Notes: a model not told the origin generated them from the sequence alone. A DNA stretch of 64,000 nucleotides from Gremmenia infestans (GCA_032629725.1 JAFEVB010000044.1:186001-250000), one strand, 5' to 3'; shown: positions 10,897 through 22,355, counted from the stretch's first letter. Made by a program: numbers and translations.

Positions 10897-11482
10897 TGTA
10901 GATACAGTATAAATTTCTGCAATCAGAGATGCTGGAGCGCCCGAGTAACAGGCAAGGGGCCTAGTTTCGACGAGGTCGACTGTTTTGTTCTGCTGTTTAC
11001 TCTGCCTAAAACGAATGGACTGGCCCTCTGCTTGCGCAAGGGATCAAAGACCTTTATGATTCCTACTCGGGCCCTCGAATTTGTCACCCCTATACGGCTT
11101 CATGGGCGTGCAGTGCGGTAGAAATAGGTACCTTAGGCAGGTAGGTAGGGGGTTTGTTTCTTCATTGCATCCGTACGGTGTGAAATTTCTCTTGGCATCA
11201 ATTCGCTAAATATTCAGGGGCTGCTGCCAAGTGCGGGGTAGGGTTGGGTTTACAATCATCCCACCATCTGGCTTTTGATTAGTGCTATAAAGCTGTAGGA
11301 CATCATCCTTCACATCCACAAGATAAGTATATTGGTAGTTTGCTCTACTTGGGTTGCGAGATAGGGATTTGTGTTTGACCGTTGATTATACTATTTTATT
11401 TTCCCATCCGTTTTGCCATCCATTACATGTCCAACGCCCGCAAACAGGGTATCAAAATTTCCCCCATCTATAAATGTAGCTT
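10897..11482. other. Intergenic stretch between GH76 remnant and E2/F-box gene
   Basis: About 590 bases. There is no reading frame of note. It includes an AGGTACCTTAGGCAGGTAGGTAGGG motif near 11127-11150, a word type that recurs in other spacers of this window, and the 3' flank of the E2/F-box gene. Confidence 0.4.
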
Positions 11483-13515
11483 TTAGTGATTAGCAGAGGC
11501 AAGTCCACGACCACGACCTCGTCCACCTCTTCCCCGCTCCCCACCTCTCTCCGGAAAGAAACTCTTCCCAGCCATCTCAACAGGCACAGCAACCAACCCC
11601 TCCCGCACCTCGACCCCCGGTTCCTTCTTCAATCTCAACCAAAGCGCCTGCTCCTGACAAAACGGCATCTTCGAATACCCCTTCTCCGCACTAGCCTCGA
11701 CGCACCGTCTCAAGAACCCAGTGAACCACTCTGAACTCGGCCTCTTAACACCCATGCACACCAAGAAATCCGGAAAACAATCCACCGCATGAATCCGCTT
11801 GATCGCATCCGCCAGCTTCCGCGCCGAGCCCCTGGGCGGCGCACCATGGCGCTCAAACGCCGCTTCGAGGATCCGCGGTAGCGCTTCGCGCGGACTCCCG
11901 ACCGCGGCGCCACGGAACAGGTTCAGGAACATGAGCAGGCGGTACGAGGTCTTGGATGCGGCGAAGGTGCGCTGCAGGCGGTAGCGCGAGACGGGCGAGG
12001 GCTCTAGGTATGCGAGATCTAGCATGTTGGAACCGGTGGGGTCGAGGGTCCAGACTACGTTGCGGGTGATTGTCTCTTTGATGATGGATTCTAGGACCGC
12101 GGGTGTCATTTCCACGTCGCTGATTAGAGAGGCAACTAGGAGATGGCCGAGGTTCGGACAGGCGGTTTTGGAGGTCTGGCCGGCGATGAAGGCGGTGAGG
12201 GTGTTGTTGGCTGCTTTGATTATCTTGGGTTGCGAGGTTGCTAGGCAGAGGAGTAGGTGGAAGAGGTGGAAGTAGGACTCGATTGCCTTTTCAGAGGCGT
12301 GGGTTAAGGTGCTCTTGGCTGAGTCTAGGTAGCGATAGGAGGGTTCTGGAGGGGTGTCTGAGTCTTGCCGGTTGAGTTTTACCACAACGTCGTTCATGAA
12401 GTGGTAGATGACTTGGACCAGCGGAACATTTCCCAACCTCGCTTGCACCGCGAGAGTGGACAGCGCCATCAAGACATCACCCTGTACTTTTCTCCAGTGC
12501 TCGTACGAAATTGGAAGGGGGAGCCAGTGCTGGAAAGGAACGCCTTGCACGGAGCAGCGGATCTGGTGGACTTTATAGCCCTCTTGCGAGAGAAAGTCGA
12601 ACTCGGACTCGAAAAATCCGACTTTTCCTTTCTGCGTGATCCTAACTCCAACGCCGAGCTTGATGTCCCTGGCACCGTAATCCTTCTTGAGACAGAAGCA
12701 TTGCAGCTCTCGGGTGCGGATCACATCGTACTTGGTCATGACTGCACCGACGCGATCCCATGCCTCCGCAAAAGCCATGAGATCCTCCGTCTCGAGACTC
12801 TCGCAGAACATGAGAATGATTTCCTCAGGGATCTGGGCATCTTGAATGCCGAAGGGTGCTTTTGCCGTTGGATCTTTCGCTGGGCTTTGAACAACTGCCG
12901 ATGGGACCTTACCCTCTCCCCCTGCGCGATCTTTTTCCAACAAGGTGGATTCGCGGGGCGTTGGCCATTTTCCAACACCTAGTCCTGGAGTACCGGAGGA
13001 ATGCACGATGCTTCGAGTTGTAGGTACATCACCAGTCCTCGATCCCGCGACACCAAAGTTGCACTTTTCGCATACGCACGTATCTAAGATGTTCTGCTGC
13101 TTTTTTCGATAGCTGCTGAGATTAACAGCAGCGTATCTACCATCCCTAATCTGCCACCATCAGACTGTTCGATTTTCTCGCTGCTAAAGAAACTGAGAAG
13201 CTGGATGGCGATTCCCTTTAAAGTATAAGCTGGCGTTTATCCTTCCGTGGTATCCAGGATGGAGGCACAGATGTAGGAGCCGTAGATATTGGGATGTGTG
13301 ACATTGGAGTCCATCTGGATTGTGGGTGGGGATAACGGGTAATTGGAGGGGAAGGTGACGGTGAGATGCATAGGTCCATATCCCTCCTCTACATTCAGGA
13401 TTAGACATGCTGTTGTGATATCGTCATCGCGCACATGCAAGGTGATGTTCGGGTATGGTTTGCTTTGCAGTTCGGCAATATCTTGCATGAGGCGCTTGCG
13501 TAGAGAGGAAGCCAT
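11483..13515 (-). pseudogene. E2 ubiquitin-conjugating enzyme fused to an F-box-like region, with a stop and a frame change
   Basis: From ATG 13515 the minus strand encodes an E2 core: basic N-terminal helix SSLRKRLMQDIAEL, FPSNYPLSPPTIQM, then HPNIYGSYICASIL with the likely active-site Cys83. At codon 93 a TAA (13239-13237) interrupts; the same frame continues with TPAYTLKGIAIQLLSFFSSEKIEQ, the expected next E2 segment in which a Tyr normally sits at the stop position. Near 13154-13165 the frame then changes, and a frame of more than 500 codons runs to the stop at 11483. That part has a Cys-rich turn (CVCEKCNFG), an F-box-like segment IPEEIILMFCESLETEDLMAFAEAWDRV, a large alpha-helical region and an RGG-rich tail. 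An E2 joined to an F-box module puts two ubiquitin-pathway roles on one chain. Without the two lesions the protein would be about 640 residues. Confidence 0.65.
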
Positions 13516-14743
13516 TTTCTTTTGTTTGTTGAGCGACGGGAAGGGAAGCAAATGGGAGGATCGTGAACCAGCCGGATCGATTAAAATTAAAAAGGTTAAT
13601 ACTGTCGAGAGAGCGTGTAGAAGTTGAGGTGATAAGTTAGGCCTCGAGGGAAGGTGGGACAGAGAATGCCCGCGGATAAAACAGCAAGTACTTGCACAAG
13701 ATGCAAGAAGTTTCCCTGGTGATGGTACAGCCGAGAGCTGGTTGAAGAAAAAAAGGAAGGCATGATAACTGTGCGGTGGAGCCTCATATATACCACTTCT
13801 GAGGCTGAGGCTGAGGCTGAGGCGGACCCCTATTCTGGCCAACCTGTCTCCGGTATGGCGTGGCGGCGTGAGGGTACGTTCCGGTAAGTGAGTCACGGCC
13901 GATACACGTAGATTTGACGTCGCACCCGTAAGCAAAGCAGGGCGAAGGGTATATAAAAATAGTGAAGAGTGACTTTCTATTTAACGTTTCATTTTGGTTG
14001 TTGGATTCTTTACAACTTCGACTGTAACTCGTCACGTGGGGGCCCCGGACGAAGTGTTTAAATTTGAGAACGTGTTGCTTGTAGCGATGTGAAAGAAAGA
14101 AAGGCGAGGAACTTCTAGAATAGATCAGGATTGAAGTATACTTATCTCATACTTATGTCATTAGGTCCTCGACCCCGTAAGGATTCGGGGATGATAAAAC
14201 GTAAGTTGAATTGCTTTACGTGACTGTGCCCCAAAGTTCAAACGTAGCTTTGAATTATGTCAGAAATGAGTTTTTATGCAAAATAAGTGATTTATCACGG
14301 AACAGTTGTTTTCTTGACGCTGTTGCTTTTCTTGATTTGCATTTAGTTTGTGCGAGGCCTGTCATAGAATTCACTGCTTTTAAGGAACTGATATGAAGTG
14401 CAAGTTCCCAGCAGACGTTAAATCAGATGCCCCACCTCCAGGAGTGAGAATGGGAATACTGAGAACTTTACAATCAGAGAAGTGGCAGCTACTTAGTTCT
14501 TTTTTGAATGCACATTGAATTATCAACTCACTACTGGTTTCTCTACCCCTCCTTCATGCTACTCATCATAGTATTCATGTCGTCATTCGTCGATAAAATC
14601 AAATGGAAGCAAAGCAAAGCCAACCAGTACGCCCGATAAACATCGAATCTCAGGCAATGTTGAACTTCTTCCTGTAATCAATTGATGGCGAAGCATCATC
14701 GCCATCGCGATGGAGAGTCATCGTATAAACAGATCTATCTCAA
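13516..14743. other. Intergenic stretch upstream of the E2 gene
   Basis: About 1.2 kb. It carries the promoter and leader of the minus-strand E2 gene, including a GAGGCT tandem run at 13799-13823, and the 3' flank of the rhodopsin-domain gene. Short frames here lack domains and splice context. I see no further gene. Confidence 0.4.
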
Positions 14744-16254
14744 TTAGCAAGTGAGCGCTGAAGGGATGCGATAGGATAAGAAAATAAAAAAAACTTGCCG
14801 ATTCAAACCCCGTTCCCCTCTCACACCCTCCGACCTCTCCTTCTCCATCCCCACCGTATCTGCACTCGTAGCCCTAGTCCCCGTCATCTCAGTGCTCTGC
14901 CCCGCATACGCATCATCCCTCCTACTACTTAGCCCCATGAAATTGCCCGCGGCAATCTGCATACTGAGGAACTTCCGCTTCCACGTCGAGTTCTGCACCG
15001 CCTCGTATGCGTTGTGGGTCCCTGAGGGTCCGCTAATAGAGGGTGAGGGCGAGTAGGGCGGTGCTTCGGCTTGGATGTCGGCGTGCTTGTTGTCGAAGGT
15101 TCGTAGGTGGAAGACCTTTTGCAGCAGCTGCCACGTGCAGATTATGTTTCCGACCCAGATGGATATGCTGGCTTCGCGGATGTACCATATTTGGTAGGTT
15201 GTTGTCATGGGGGAGGCGAAGTTGTAGTATCTTTATACACACACGAAGGTGGATAATCAGCTTAGGGAAAGGGGATTGGTAAAGGGATGGTGATAGGGAT
15301 GGGGGAGAACGTACTTGTTCATAATCGCACACATGATTGTAGCAAGTCCCATCAAGAACGGGATAACGACTAATGCCTTCCTCTTGAACGGCAGCTTAAC
15401 CTCTACCGCAATCGCAAGTGGGACGTAGAACAGCGCCAGGTCGGAACTGATGTTAAACACCATCTGGATAATGGAGTAATGCGAATAAGTAGTACATTGC
15501 GGATTTTGAACAGGCATGGCCCAGTATTGCTTGAAGGGCCGGCAGAGAATGGCATAGTAGCAGACTTGGATGGTTAGGTAGCCGACGACTATGTAGGTTA
15601 GGAGATAGAACATGTAGCGTTCGTACTTGGTCTTCGCACTACGTACTAGGCATTAGAGATTTTGCTTTTGGAGGAGAAGGGGACTTACGCGATTCGCAAG
15701 ACGAATGTCCAGATACAGAGTTTGACCAGCCAGGTTGATGCTAGCATTGATTGCTCGAGGGGGATGACGAGCTTGGAGCCGAAAACACGATCTGCGACAT
15801 CTTTGTGATCGGCAAAGATTGCTTCGGCTTGATCTTCGGGGTACAGGTTGGTAGCGTAAGGGGAGGAGTAGTTGATGAAGATTAGGAGCGTGGTGTAGAA
15901 GCACTTGGGACCCAGTTAGCGATTTCACGTGGTAGAAATCACGAAGCTTAAGGGGCATACCATGGCCAGAATCATGCACCAATCCTCGCCACGGATCTTA
16001 TGCATGACTAAACCTCGATTGGAGCTATATATTATGGATTAGCATTTGCTCTGATTCACAATCCCCACTTGGTCGGAGGTTTAGATGGGATTGCCTGCAA
16101 GCAGAACCTACATTCGGAGGAAGAAGAACATGAAGGCTGGGATACCAAATCCAAGTGAATTGTAGAGTAGCTCCTGGCTGGTGGGAGAGATATCACCACG
16201 GCGGACCAGATGGACCGCGCGTTCCATGATGAGGGGACTGCTTGCGGTAGACAT
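14744..16254 (-). CDS. Rhodopsin-domain integral membrane protein (fungal, PTH11/SAT5-like)
   Basis: Five exons can be built on the minus strand: 16254-16112, 16024-15961, 15903-15689, 15638-15315 and 15230-14744, all with GT-AG introns, giving 410 residues in one continuous frame. The protein has about seven hydrophobic helices. Characteristic pieces are GEDWCMILAM in the second helix, WLVKLCIWTFVLRIA, the ERYMFYLLTYIVVGYLTIQVCYYAILCRPF segment split over several helices, CTTYSHYSIIQMVFNISSDLALFYVPL, and YNFASPMTTTYQIWYIREASISIWVGNI. This is the family annotated as Rhodopsin domain-containing or CFEM-less PTH11-like; members are predicted seven-helix receptors of unknown ligand, and some sit in toxin clusters. 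The cytoplasmic tail of about 100 residues is Ser/Glu-rich. Confidence 0.85.
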
Positions 16255-17746
16255 AGTGAAGTGTCAAGGAGTGCTGGAGAAAGGGACAGATCGAAAGGAT
16301 CACAGTTGCTTTAAGTCGACACCAGAGGAGGGGTGCTGTAAGTTGATATATTTGTGCATCTAGTGTAAAGTCCCGCGTCGGGTTTAGAGCAACGGTGAAT
16401 GCAGTCTGCTTGCGAAGTAGAGGTAACGACAAGGAAACGTGAATGCCAATGGGCAAGCAAAGCCACGAGGAACAGGAATTGGGCTTCAACAGTATACAAC
16501 GAAGGTGTTCGAGTTTCAATGATCCGGAAGAAAAGAGAAGATGGATGTGCGTAAGTGTCGTCCTCAGCACCTGAAGTTGTGTGAATAATTTGGAACGCTT
16601 CTGCAGCCGAATGAGGAAATTCTCGTCGGGTTCGTCCGAATAAGCTCGATCTTGGCGAGCCCCTATTCACTCTTCTCCAAATTGACGAATGCCCCATGCC
16701 AGGGGCAACCATCAGAAGCGAATAAGATAGATGGCATTTCAACGAAGGAGCAGAAGGAGGAAAGGGCCTGGCTCCCTTAACAGGAGAACGGCACTGCACG
16801 ATCATGCAACACCAGTAGCACAGCTTTATCCGATTCTGTGGAACTGAAGCTTAATATCTACACCACTTAACTTACAAAGTCGAGGATGCAGTACTAGTAT
16901 GCACGTTGCCATTGTGTGTGGATTTGGAGGCTTTGTGTCTGATAATGAATGAATCAATGAATACGAAATCTTGCGCTCCCCTTCTGAAGCCTAAACTTGC
17001 CAGTCCCTCTTGTTGTATTGGATATAGGTAAGTATTGTCAAGATAGTCAAGCTCATTATATTTATCTTTGCACGTAGATCCCACAACCCAAACGAGATAG
17101 ATATCGAAGATCAGAGAACGGGACACAACAGGGCTTAGGACCGTACCACCATTGTGAGTTCAATAATTGTATTGTGTAGCGTCCCGTGAGCTGCAGCTTC
17201 CCTTGAGCCTGGGTACCGGGACTTTGCCGACCCGCTCCTGATGAAGATCATGGATGCCGGCAGTGGGGTCTTGTGCGCAGTGCGGAGCGATTGGTGGTTG
17301 GACTCTGGGAGGGCGCCTGCAAAGACAGGCCGCCCCTGAAGACGTGCAGAATCGGATCGGTCGGGAAGAAATTGATGCATCATATGGAGGAGGGAGCAAA
17401 CAAGCTTTGAGGCTTCGGTCGAGACGCTCTTTCTATGGGGGTACGGTGGAAGTAGGACTTGTGTTGCAGCGGGAATCATAAATGAAGCATACAAATAAAT
17501 CATAAAAGCAAAACTTGAGAAACCTTTGCACTTACTGCAATCTCAATGGTGGGTATGGCGAAACAATCACCATGAACAAGAAAGCACGCAGTAATGACCT
17601 TTGCTTCCAAATGCTTTGCGGCTTAGGTAGCTCATTTTCATCTCATGTTCTGTGACATATCCACGAAATCTCCCACAATCCCAAACTCCAGCGCTATGCT
17701 GCTGTGAATAGCAAACAATCATCCTTTTATCGCTTTATAGTCCTCC
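16255..17746. other. Intergenic stretch, no gene seen
   Basis: About 1.5 kb between the rhodopsin-domain gene start and the 3' end of the HYPK-like gene. Overlapping short frames at 16311-16805 and 17135-17503 occur on both strands without domains, splice signals or codon bias, so I do not call them. The leader of the membrane-protein gene lies at the left side. Confidence 0.4.
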
Positions 17747-18418
17747 CTATGCTACCCGTGTGACGTATGCCTTCAGCGCCTGCGTAACATCCCCTTCGTA
17801 GGCCTTCAATAGATCCGTAGCTTTGATTTTATTTAGCTCGAGTTCCTCGACCTGTGAGATAGCTGTTAGCTGTGTGTTCAAGGTAGGTATATGCAATTAA
17901 GCCAGAGGAGATTCGGATTGGCTGTGCCTGGGCACCGAAGAGCGTAGAACAACTGCTGTACCAGAGCGACGCGGATGCCACAGAAGATTGGAGAATGAGG
18001 GGTACAAGCTGTGAAGGGAAGGAGAGAGCCGTCTTGCGCAATCTTCTTCCCCAAGGTAATTTGAACGATTCCAGAGCATGGCATATTCTTGCCAGGGGAG
18101 AGTAGGTACACATACTAGTAAAGCAACGTCCGCCTGATCAACCTTGACATTTTTCTTGACCGCAACCTTCGTCTCGTCCTCCTTCTTTGTCAGAACGCCA
18201 TTGGTAGCTCCCTTGCCAGCTATCCTGTCCATTGCCTTTCGTACTGCATCTTGATCAACATCCTTGGTGGTTGAGGAATCGTCATCGCGGGGTGCATCGA
18301 GGGAGGAGAGGGCAGCTTGTGCTTTGCGGTCTTCTGCTGATTTCGCGACGGGGACTTCATCCTCGATGTCTCCAGTTGTTGCGCCTTCAACAACGGTCGG
18401 GGGTTGTGCTTCTGCCAT
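17747..18418 (-). CDS. HYPK-like UBA/NACalpha-like domain protein
   Basis: Two exons, 18418-18116 and 17851-17747, separated by a 264-base intron (donor GTATGT, acceptor CACAG), encode 135 residues. The N-terminal half is acidic and Ser/Asp-rich, followed by a basic helix (VRKAMDRIAGKG) and KKNVKVDQADVALL. The second exon completes a UBA-like fold, VEELELNKIKATDLLKAYEG then DVTQALKAYV, as in the C-terminus of Huntingtin-interacting protein K. HYPK binds the ribosome-associated NatA N-terminal acetyltransferase and tunes its activity; in fungi with a HYPK gene it forms the NatA-HYPK complex. The length and the split of the domain across two exons fit. The protein is expected in the cytosol at the ribosome. 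Confidence 0.85.
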
Positions 18419-18762
18419 TGTGGATTGTCTGCCGTCCGACTTTCAAGTCGATGAAAGAGAATGTGAGGATGTTTGCAGGATAATCAAGGTGCAGATGAAG
18501 TTGTTTTTCGATTTTCTTGCATGTAGATCAGGCTGCGGGAGGACTATTAGGGCCCTAAAGGGGTAACGCTCCTCAACAGGCGCGGATAATAAGCGGTCCC
18601 GGCCCCGCCCCCACCAAGACACTCCCTTGATCAAAATATTTTTCTGAGGGACAGTCAAAAGACCATCAAGTTGAAATTTGACCTCAACTCAACCTTCGCA
18701 ACTTGCAACACAACACCTTATTGCTCCTCACTCTGCACTTGCCATTACTTTCTCATAGCATC

Positions 18763-20303
18763 ATGACCAACCCCATCGCACTTCAACCTCAATTGGGCTC
18801 AGCTGGAAAAGCTGCAGCCACTGCGAGCTTGAATGGAGCTTCCCATCAATCTCAGCCTCAACCCCGCGATGGCCAGACTTGGTCTCCAAGCTCCTGGACC
18901 ACCAAACCCATCAAGCAAGACGCGATCTACGACGACCGCAAGCAAGTCGAAAAGTCACTCGCGAAGCTTGAGAGACTCCCTCCAATCGTCACGCCGACTG
19001 AGATCGTACGACTAAAGAACAGTTTGCGCGACGTCGCTCTCGGTAAGGCATTCCTCCTCCAAGGTGGTGACTGTGCGGAGCTCTTTGACTACTGTGAAGA
19101 GAACGCGATTGAGTCAAAGGTCAAGCTCCTACTCCAGATGTCCCTGGTGCTCATTTGGGGTGCAAATAAGCCTGTCGTGCGAATTGCTCGTATGGCGGGG
19201 CAGTACGCGAAGCCGAGATCGAGTCCGACAGAGATCGTTGACGGGAAGGAGCTTCCTTCTTTCCGAGGCGACATCTTAAATGGCTTCGACATCGATGAGA
19301 GAAGATTAGACCCATCAAGACTCGTCGAGTAAGTTTTCCTCTCGTCTCCATATTCACCCTTGCTAACCTCGCGCACTACAGCGCCTACTTCCATTCGGCA
19401 AGCACGTTGAATTTCCTTCGTGCTTCGCTGTCATCAGGACTTGCAGACCTTCATCGTCCGCTTGACTGGGGTCTTGGTCATGTTCAAGACCCGGAGCTGC
19501 AAGCCAAGTACTCCAAGACCGTTGACTCCATTACGGACTCGCTGAGCTTCATGCGCACTGTCGGTGCGGACATCGCCAGCAAAGCTCTCGAGACCGTCGA
19601 CCTCTACACTAGTCATGAAGGTCTTCTTCTTGAGTATGAGCAAAGTCTCACCCGAAGACTGAGAGATCCTGCCAACGCGTCCAAGCCATCAACATCCGAA
19701 GACCAGAAGTCGTGGTATGACACCTCAGCCCACTTCGTCTGGATCGGAGATCGCACACGACAGATTGATGGTGCTCACATTGAGTTCTTCCGCGGCATCT
19801 CAAACCCGATCGGCATCAAAGTCGGCCCAACAACCTCCTCCTCTGACCTCCTCACTCTCCTCCGCACTTTGAACCCCTCGGTTGAGATCGGCAAGATCAC
19901 ACTCATCACTCGCTACGGCTCTTCCAAGGTCCGCTCCCTTCTCCCACAGCACATCAGAACAGTCGAGAACAGCGAGTATGCACGTAGCGTGGTCTGGCAA
20001 TGCGATCCCATGCACGGCAATACTCGTTCAACTTCCACAGGCATCAAGACCCGCCAGTTCTCAGATATCCTGTCAGAGCTGCAAGACTGCCTGGCTATTC
20101 ATAAGGAAGAGGGAAGCTACCTTGGTGGTGTGCATCTCGAACTCACTGGTGATGCTGTCACAGAGTGTACTGGTGGCAGTGAAGGTCTTGGAGAAGATGA
20201 TCTATCACTCAACTACACCAGCTTCTGCGATCCAAGACTCAATGAGAAGCAAGCGTTGGAGCTTGCATTCCTCATTGCAGGACATCTGAGAGAGAGAAAC
20301 TAA
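18763..20303 (+). CDS. 3-deoxy-D-arabino-heptulosonate 7-phosphate (DAHP) synthase, class II
   Basis: Two exons, 18763-19328 and 19382-20303, with a 53-base intron (GTAAGT, CTAAC branch, TACAG; Asp codon split) give 495 residues. Class II signature segments are all present: LLQGGDCAELF, RMAGQYAKPRSSP, AYFHSASTLNFLRA, HFVWIGDRTRQIDGAHIEFF, GSSKVRSLLPQHI, VWQCDPMHGNT and ELTGDAVTECTGGSE followed by CDPRLN, covering the metal-binding Cys, His, Glu and Asp residues and the PEP/E4P-binding Arg and Lys residues. The enzyme condenses phosphoenolpyruvate with erythrose 4-phosphate, the first step of the shikimate pathway. I chose ATG 18763 because the longer upstream frame begins without an ATG and reads like a leader. 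This plant-type form occurs in many filamentous fungi beside class I isozymes; some copies serve secondary metabolism. Confidence 0.95.
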
Positions 20304-20784
20304 CAGAAACAAACACATCATAAGTGATTGCAAACTTTGCCCAATGGTCTTTCGGTACTACCGAGTCAGCAAGCATGCACCGCTTGTCACTTAGATGTCA
20401 CGTGTTGGAAAAAAGCGCTTTCATTTTTACAGAACTCTATTCTATCATTCCTTCGACACAGATCCCTCCATTCTCTCCTCAATTTCAGTGCGACACTTAT
20501 CTCCAATCAAGACGCATCAATCGCCAGTCTGCGATCTGCAAGAACAAGTACATTCCATCACGCTCTTCAATTGGTTCTCCTTTGTACATCTGCAGGATTA
20601 ATTGCAGTGCCTTCTCCATCTTCCATAGCCAGATATTTATCGTTCTCGTTACTGTTTGAAATGACGATCGCGATCATCGTGCCATGTCCTCGCACAATGC
20701 GCACACCCACAAGGCTAACAAAGCTCCCAGCCGAGACGATTGACATGCCACGTTGATGGCAAACAGGTGCCTGGATTGGCTTCG

Positions 20785-20895
20785 GGTATCTGTCTCGGAC
20801 TTCAATTCTTGTTTGGCGGACGGCGTGATCAACTTTTTAGTCAGATCATCGCAGTTGATGTCGGAGAAGAATGGATGTCTTTTCAACTCCTCGGC
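20785..20895 (-). pseudogene. Fragment of a Ypk1/Gad8-type AGC kinase C-terminus
   Basis: The minus strand reads AEELKRHPFFSDIN, then DDLTKKLITPSA, then LKSETDT. In fungal Ypk1/Gad8 (SGK-type) AGC kinases the end of the catalytic domain and the start of the AGC extension read almost identically. Similarity begins abruptly at Ala-Glu-Glu and fades after SETDT; the catalytic loop and activation segment are absent upstream. The surrounding minus-strand frame (20886-20674) carries on without family resemblance. I judge it a relic of a duplicated piece, not a gene. Confidence 0.5.
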
Positions 20896-21179
20896 CTGAA
20901 AGGCAGGATGTCCATAACATCGTCAATATGTGCTGGACATTGGACCTGGAATGCTGTCTGCCTTTCGCAGCAAAGAGCAGTCGAAATCTTGCTTCCAGAG
21001 ATCGTCCCGTCTACTAAGTGCCTGTGAGACTCCAAGAGAGTTGACTTGCAGGTCTCATTGGTTCATATGCCAGCTTACACTTAGAAGTCCGGCCATCAAT
21101 ATTGATCTGCCGAAAGAATTCGTTCGCACCTCCTGTGCATTCAAAGTCTGCCCGAGACCCTCTAGGAAGGATATTGGTT

Positions 21180-21625
21180 TCACCCCGTTGGCATGTAGAC
21201 CAGCTTCAAATCTTCCAACCTAAGCGATGAGGGCACTTGGCGCCAGGCAGAAGGCTTACCCAAACAGAAGCACCGAGTGTTGGGTCCACTATCTCTGCTA
21301 TTTGGCGTCCCATCTCCTTGGAAATTGTTTGATGTTCCCTGGTCCAGAAGGGTACTGAGACCCGAATTTCCACTCCCAACGCTCCTTACACTGCTATTTC
21401 GTGGTAACATATCATTGGGAACTGCGCCATCTCTTGGCTGCTTCTGCCGCAACTTCTGTTGTTTTCTTTTTAAGCCTTGTAGAAGGTTGATGATGATGTC
21501 CCTAATTCGCGGAAGGTACTTTTCCAAGCTCTCAACGCTTGCTTCCTGGCTGAGCGTGGACTCGAGAATATGACGTAGAAGCTCTGGCACATTGCCTAGG
21601 TCGGGGGAAGAGGCACCAAGTGCTG
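21180..21625 (-). pseudogene. Fragment of Bud6/AIP3 (actin-interacting protein 3)
   Basis: The minus strand encodes SPDLGNVPELLRHILESTLS, QEASVESLEKYLPRIRDI and INLLQGLKRKQQKLRQKQ, a highly conserved stretch from the N-terminal half of fungal Bud6/AIP3, a polarisome component that helps formins nucleate actin cables. It is followed by a Ser/Asn-rich stretch of the kind found in Bud6. Similarity starts abruptly at about residue SPDLGN and the ~900-residue remainder of Bud6 (including its C-terminal coiled coil) is missing on both sides. The frame ends in a stop at 21180. It must be a fragment; an intact copy is expected elsewhere in the genome. Confidence 0.6.
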
Positions 21626-21954
21626 GACATCTCCATTTCCTACTAGGATGGGAAGAGCACTTGGCGCCTCTTCCAGGCAGAAGGCGTAATATCTTTTACC
21701 AAGACAGAAGGCGGTTCCCTCAGAACCTTGATGTTCCAGATGATGCGAGAGTGAGGGTGGCTAGATCTTCGTCTTCGTCTTCCACGTTCGTCTCTCATCA
21801 ACACGAGATCGACGCGCGCAGACCTTCCAGCACTCATCTGACCTTGATCGGCATATCTCTGCTCAACCCCGCCCCCAGGACCCCCAGCAATACAGCACCA
21901 TCATTTTTCTGATTTTGCGGCAGAGACGGACTGATATTTGGTGATGGCGGGTCG

Positions 21955-22355
21955 TATTGCTCTTGTTCTGGCTCATTCTGGGGGTGGCGATGTTGAGACT
22001 CAGCCTTAGGGGAGTGTGGCTGTGTGAGTGGGAAGTAGTCAGGCTGCATGTCGACAATGTGGCCACTGGATGGCCAGCATGATGCTTAGCATCTCAAATT
22101 CCTCTTCGTCTTCGCGCTTCTTGAATCGGAATTCATCGAGCCTCTTGTATGGTCTTGTTCTGGGTCGGGATAGGATTGACGTTGAGAGACCCTAGGATAG
22201 GAGTGTGACTGTGAAAAGTCGGGCTGCACGTCGAAGATATGCTAGGTTTTTTTACCTGAGCTTATCGAGCCTCTTGTATTGTCTCGTTCTGGGTCGGGAT
22301 AGAATTGACATTGAGAGTCACTAGGATAGGAGTGTGAGAGTGGAAAGTCGGGCAC
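21955..22355. repeat. Three degenerate tandem copies of a ~100-150 bp unit
   Basis: Copies lie at about 21958-22062, 22128-22243 and 22258-22355. Shared words include TCGAGCCTCTTGTAT, GTTCTGGGTCGGGATAG, CTAGGATAGGAGTGTGA and AAAGTCGGGC; copies 2 and 3 are closest and copy 1 is more diverged. On the minus strand each copy can be read as a Pro/Asp/Ser-rich peptide of the form PDFSQSHSYPRVSQRQSYPD, so the repeat was probably once part of a coding region with internal protein repeats. Stops now separate the copies. Confidence 0.6.

Noticed and set aside
13596..13935. Minus-strand upstream extension of the E2 frame
   Set aside because: E2 homology begins exactly at Met 13515; upstream residues look like translated leader.
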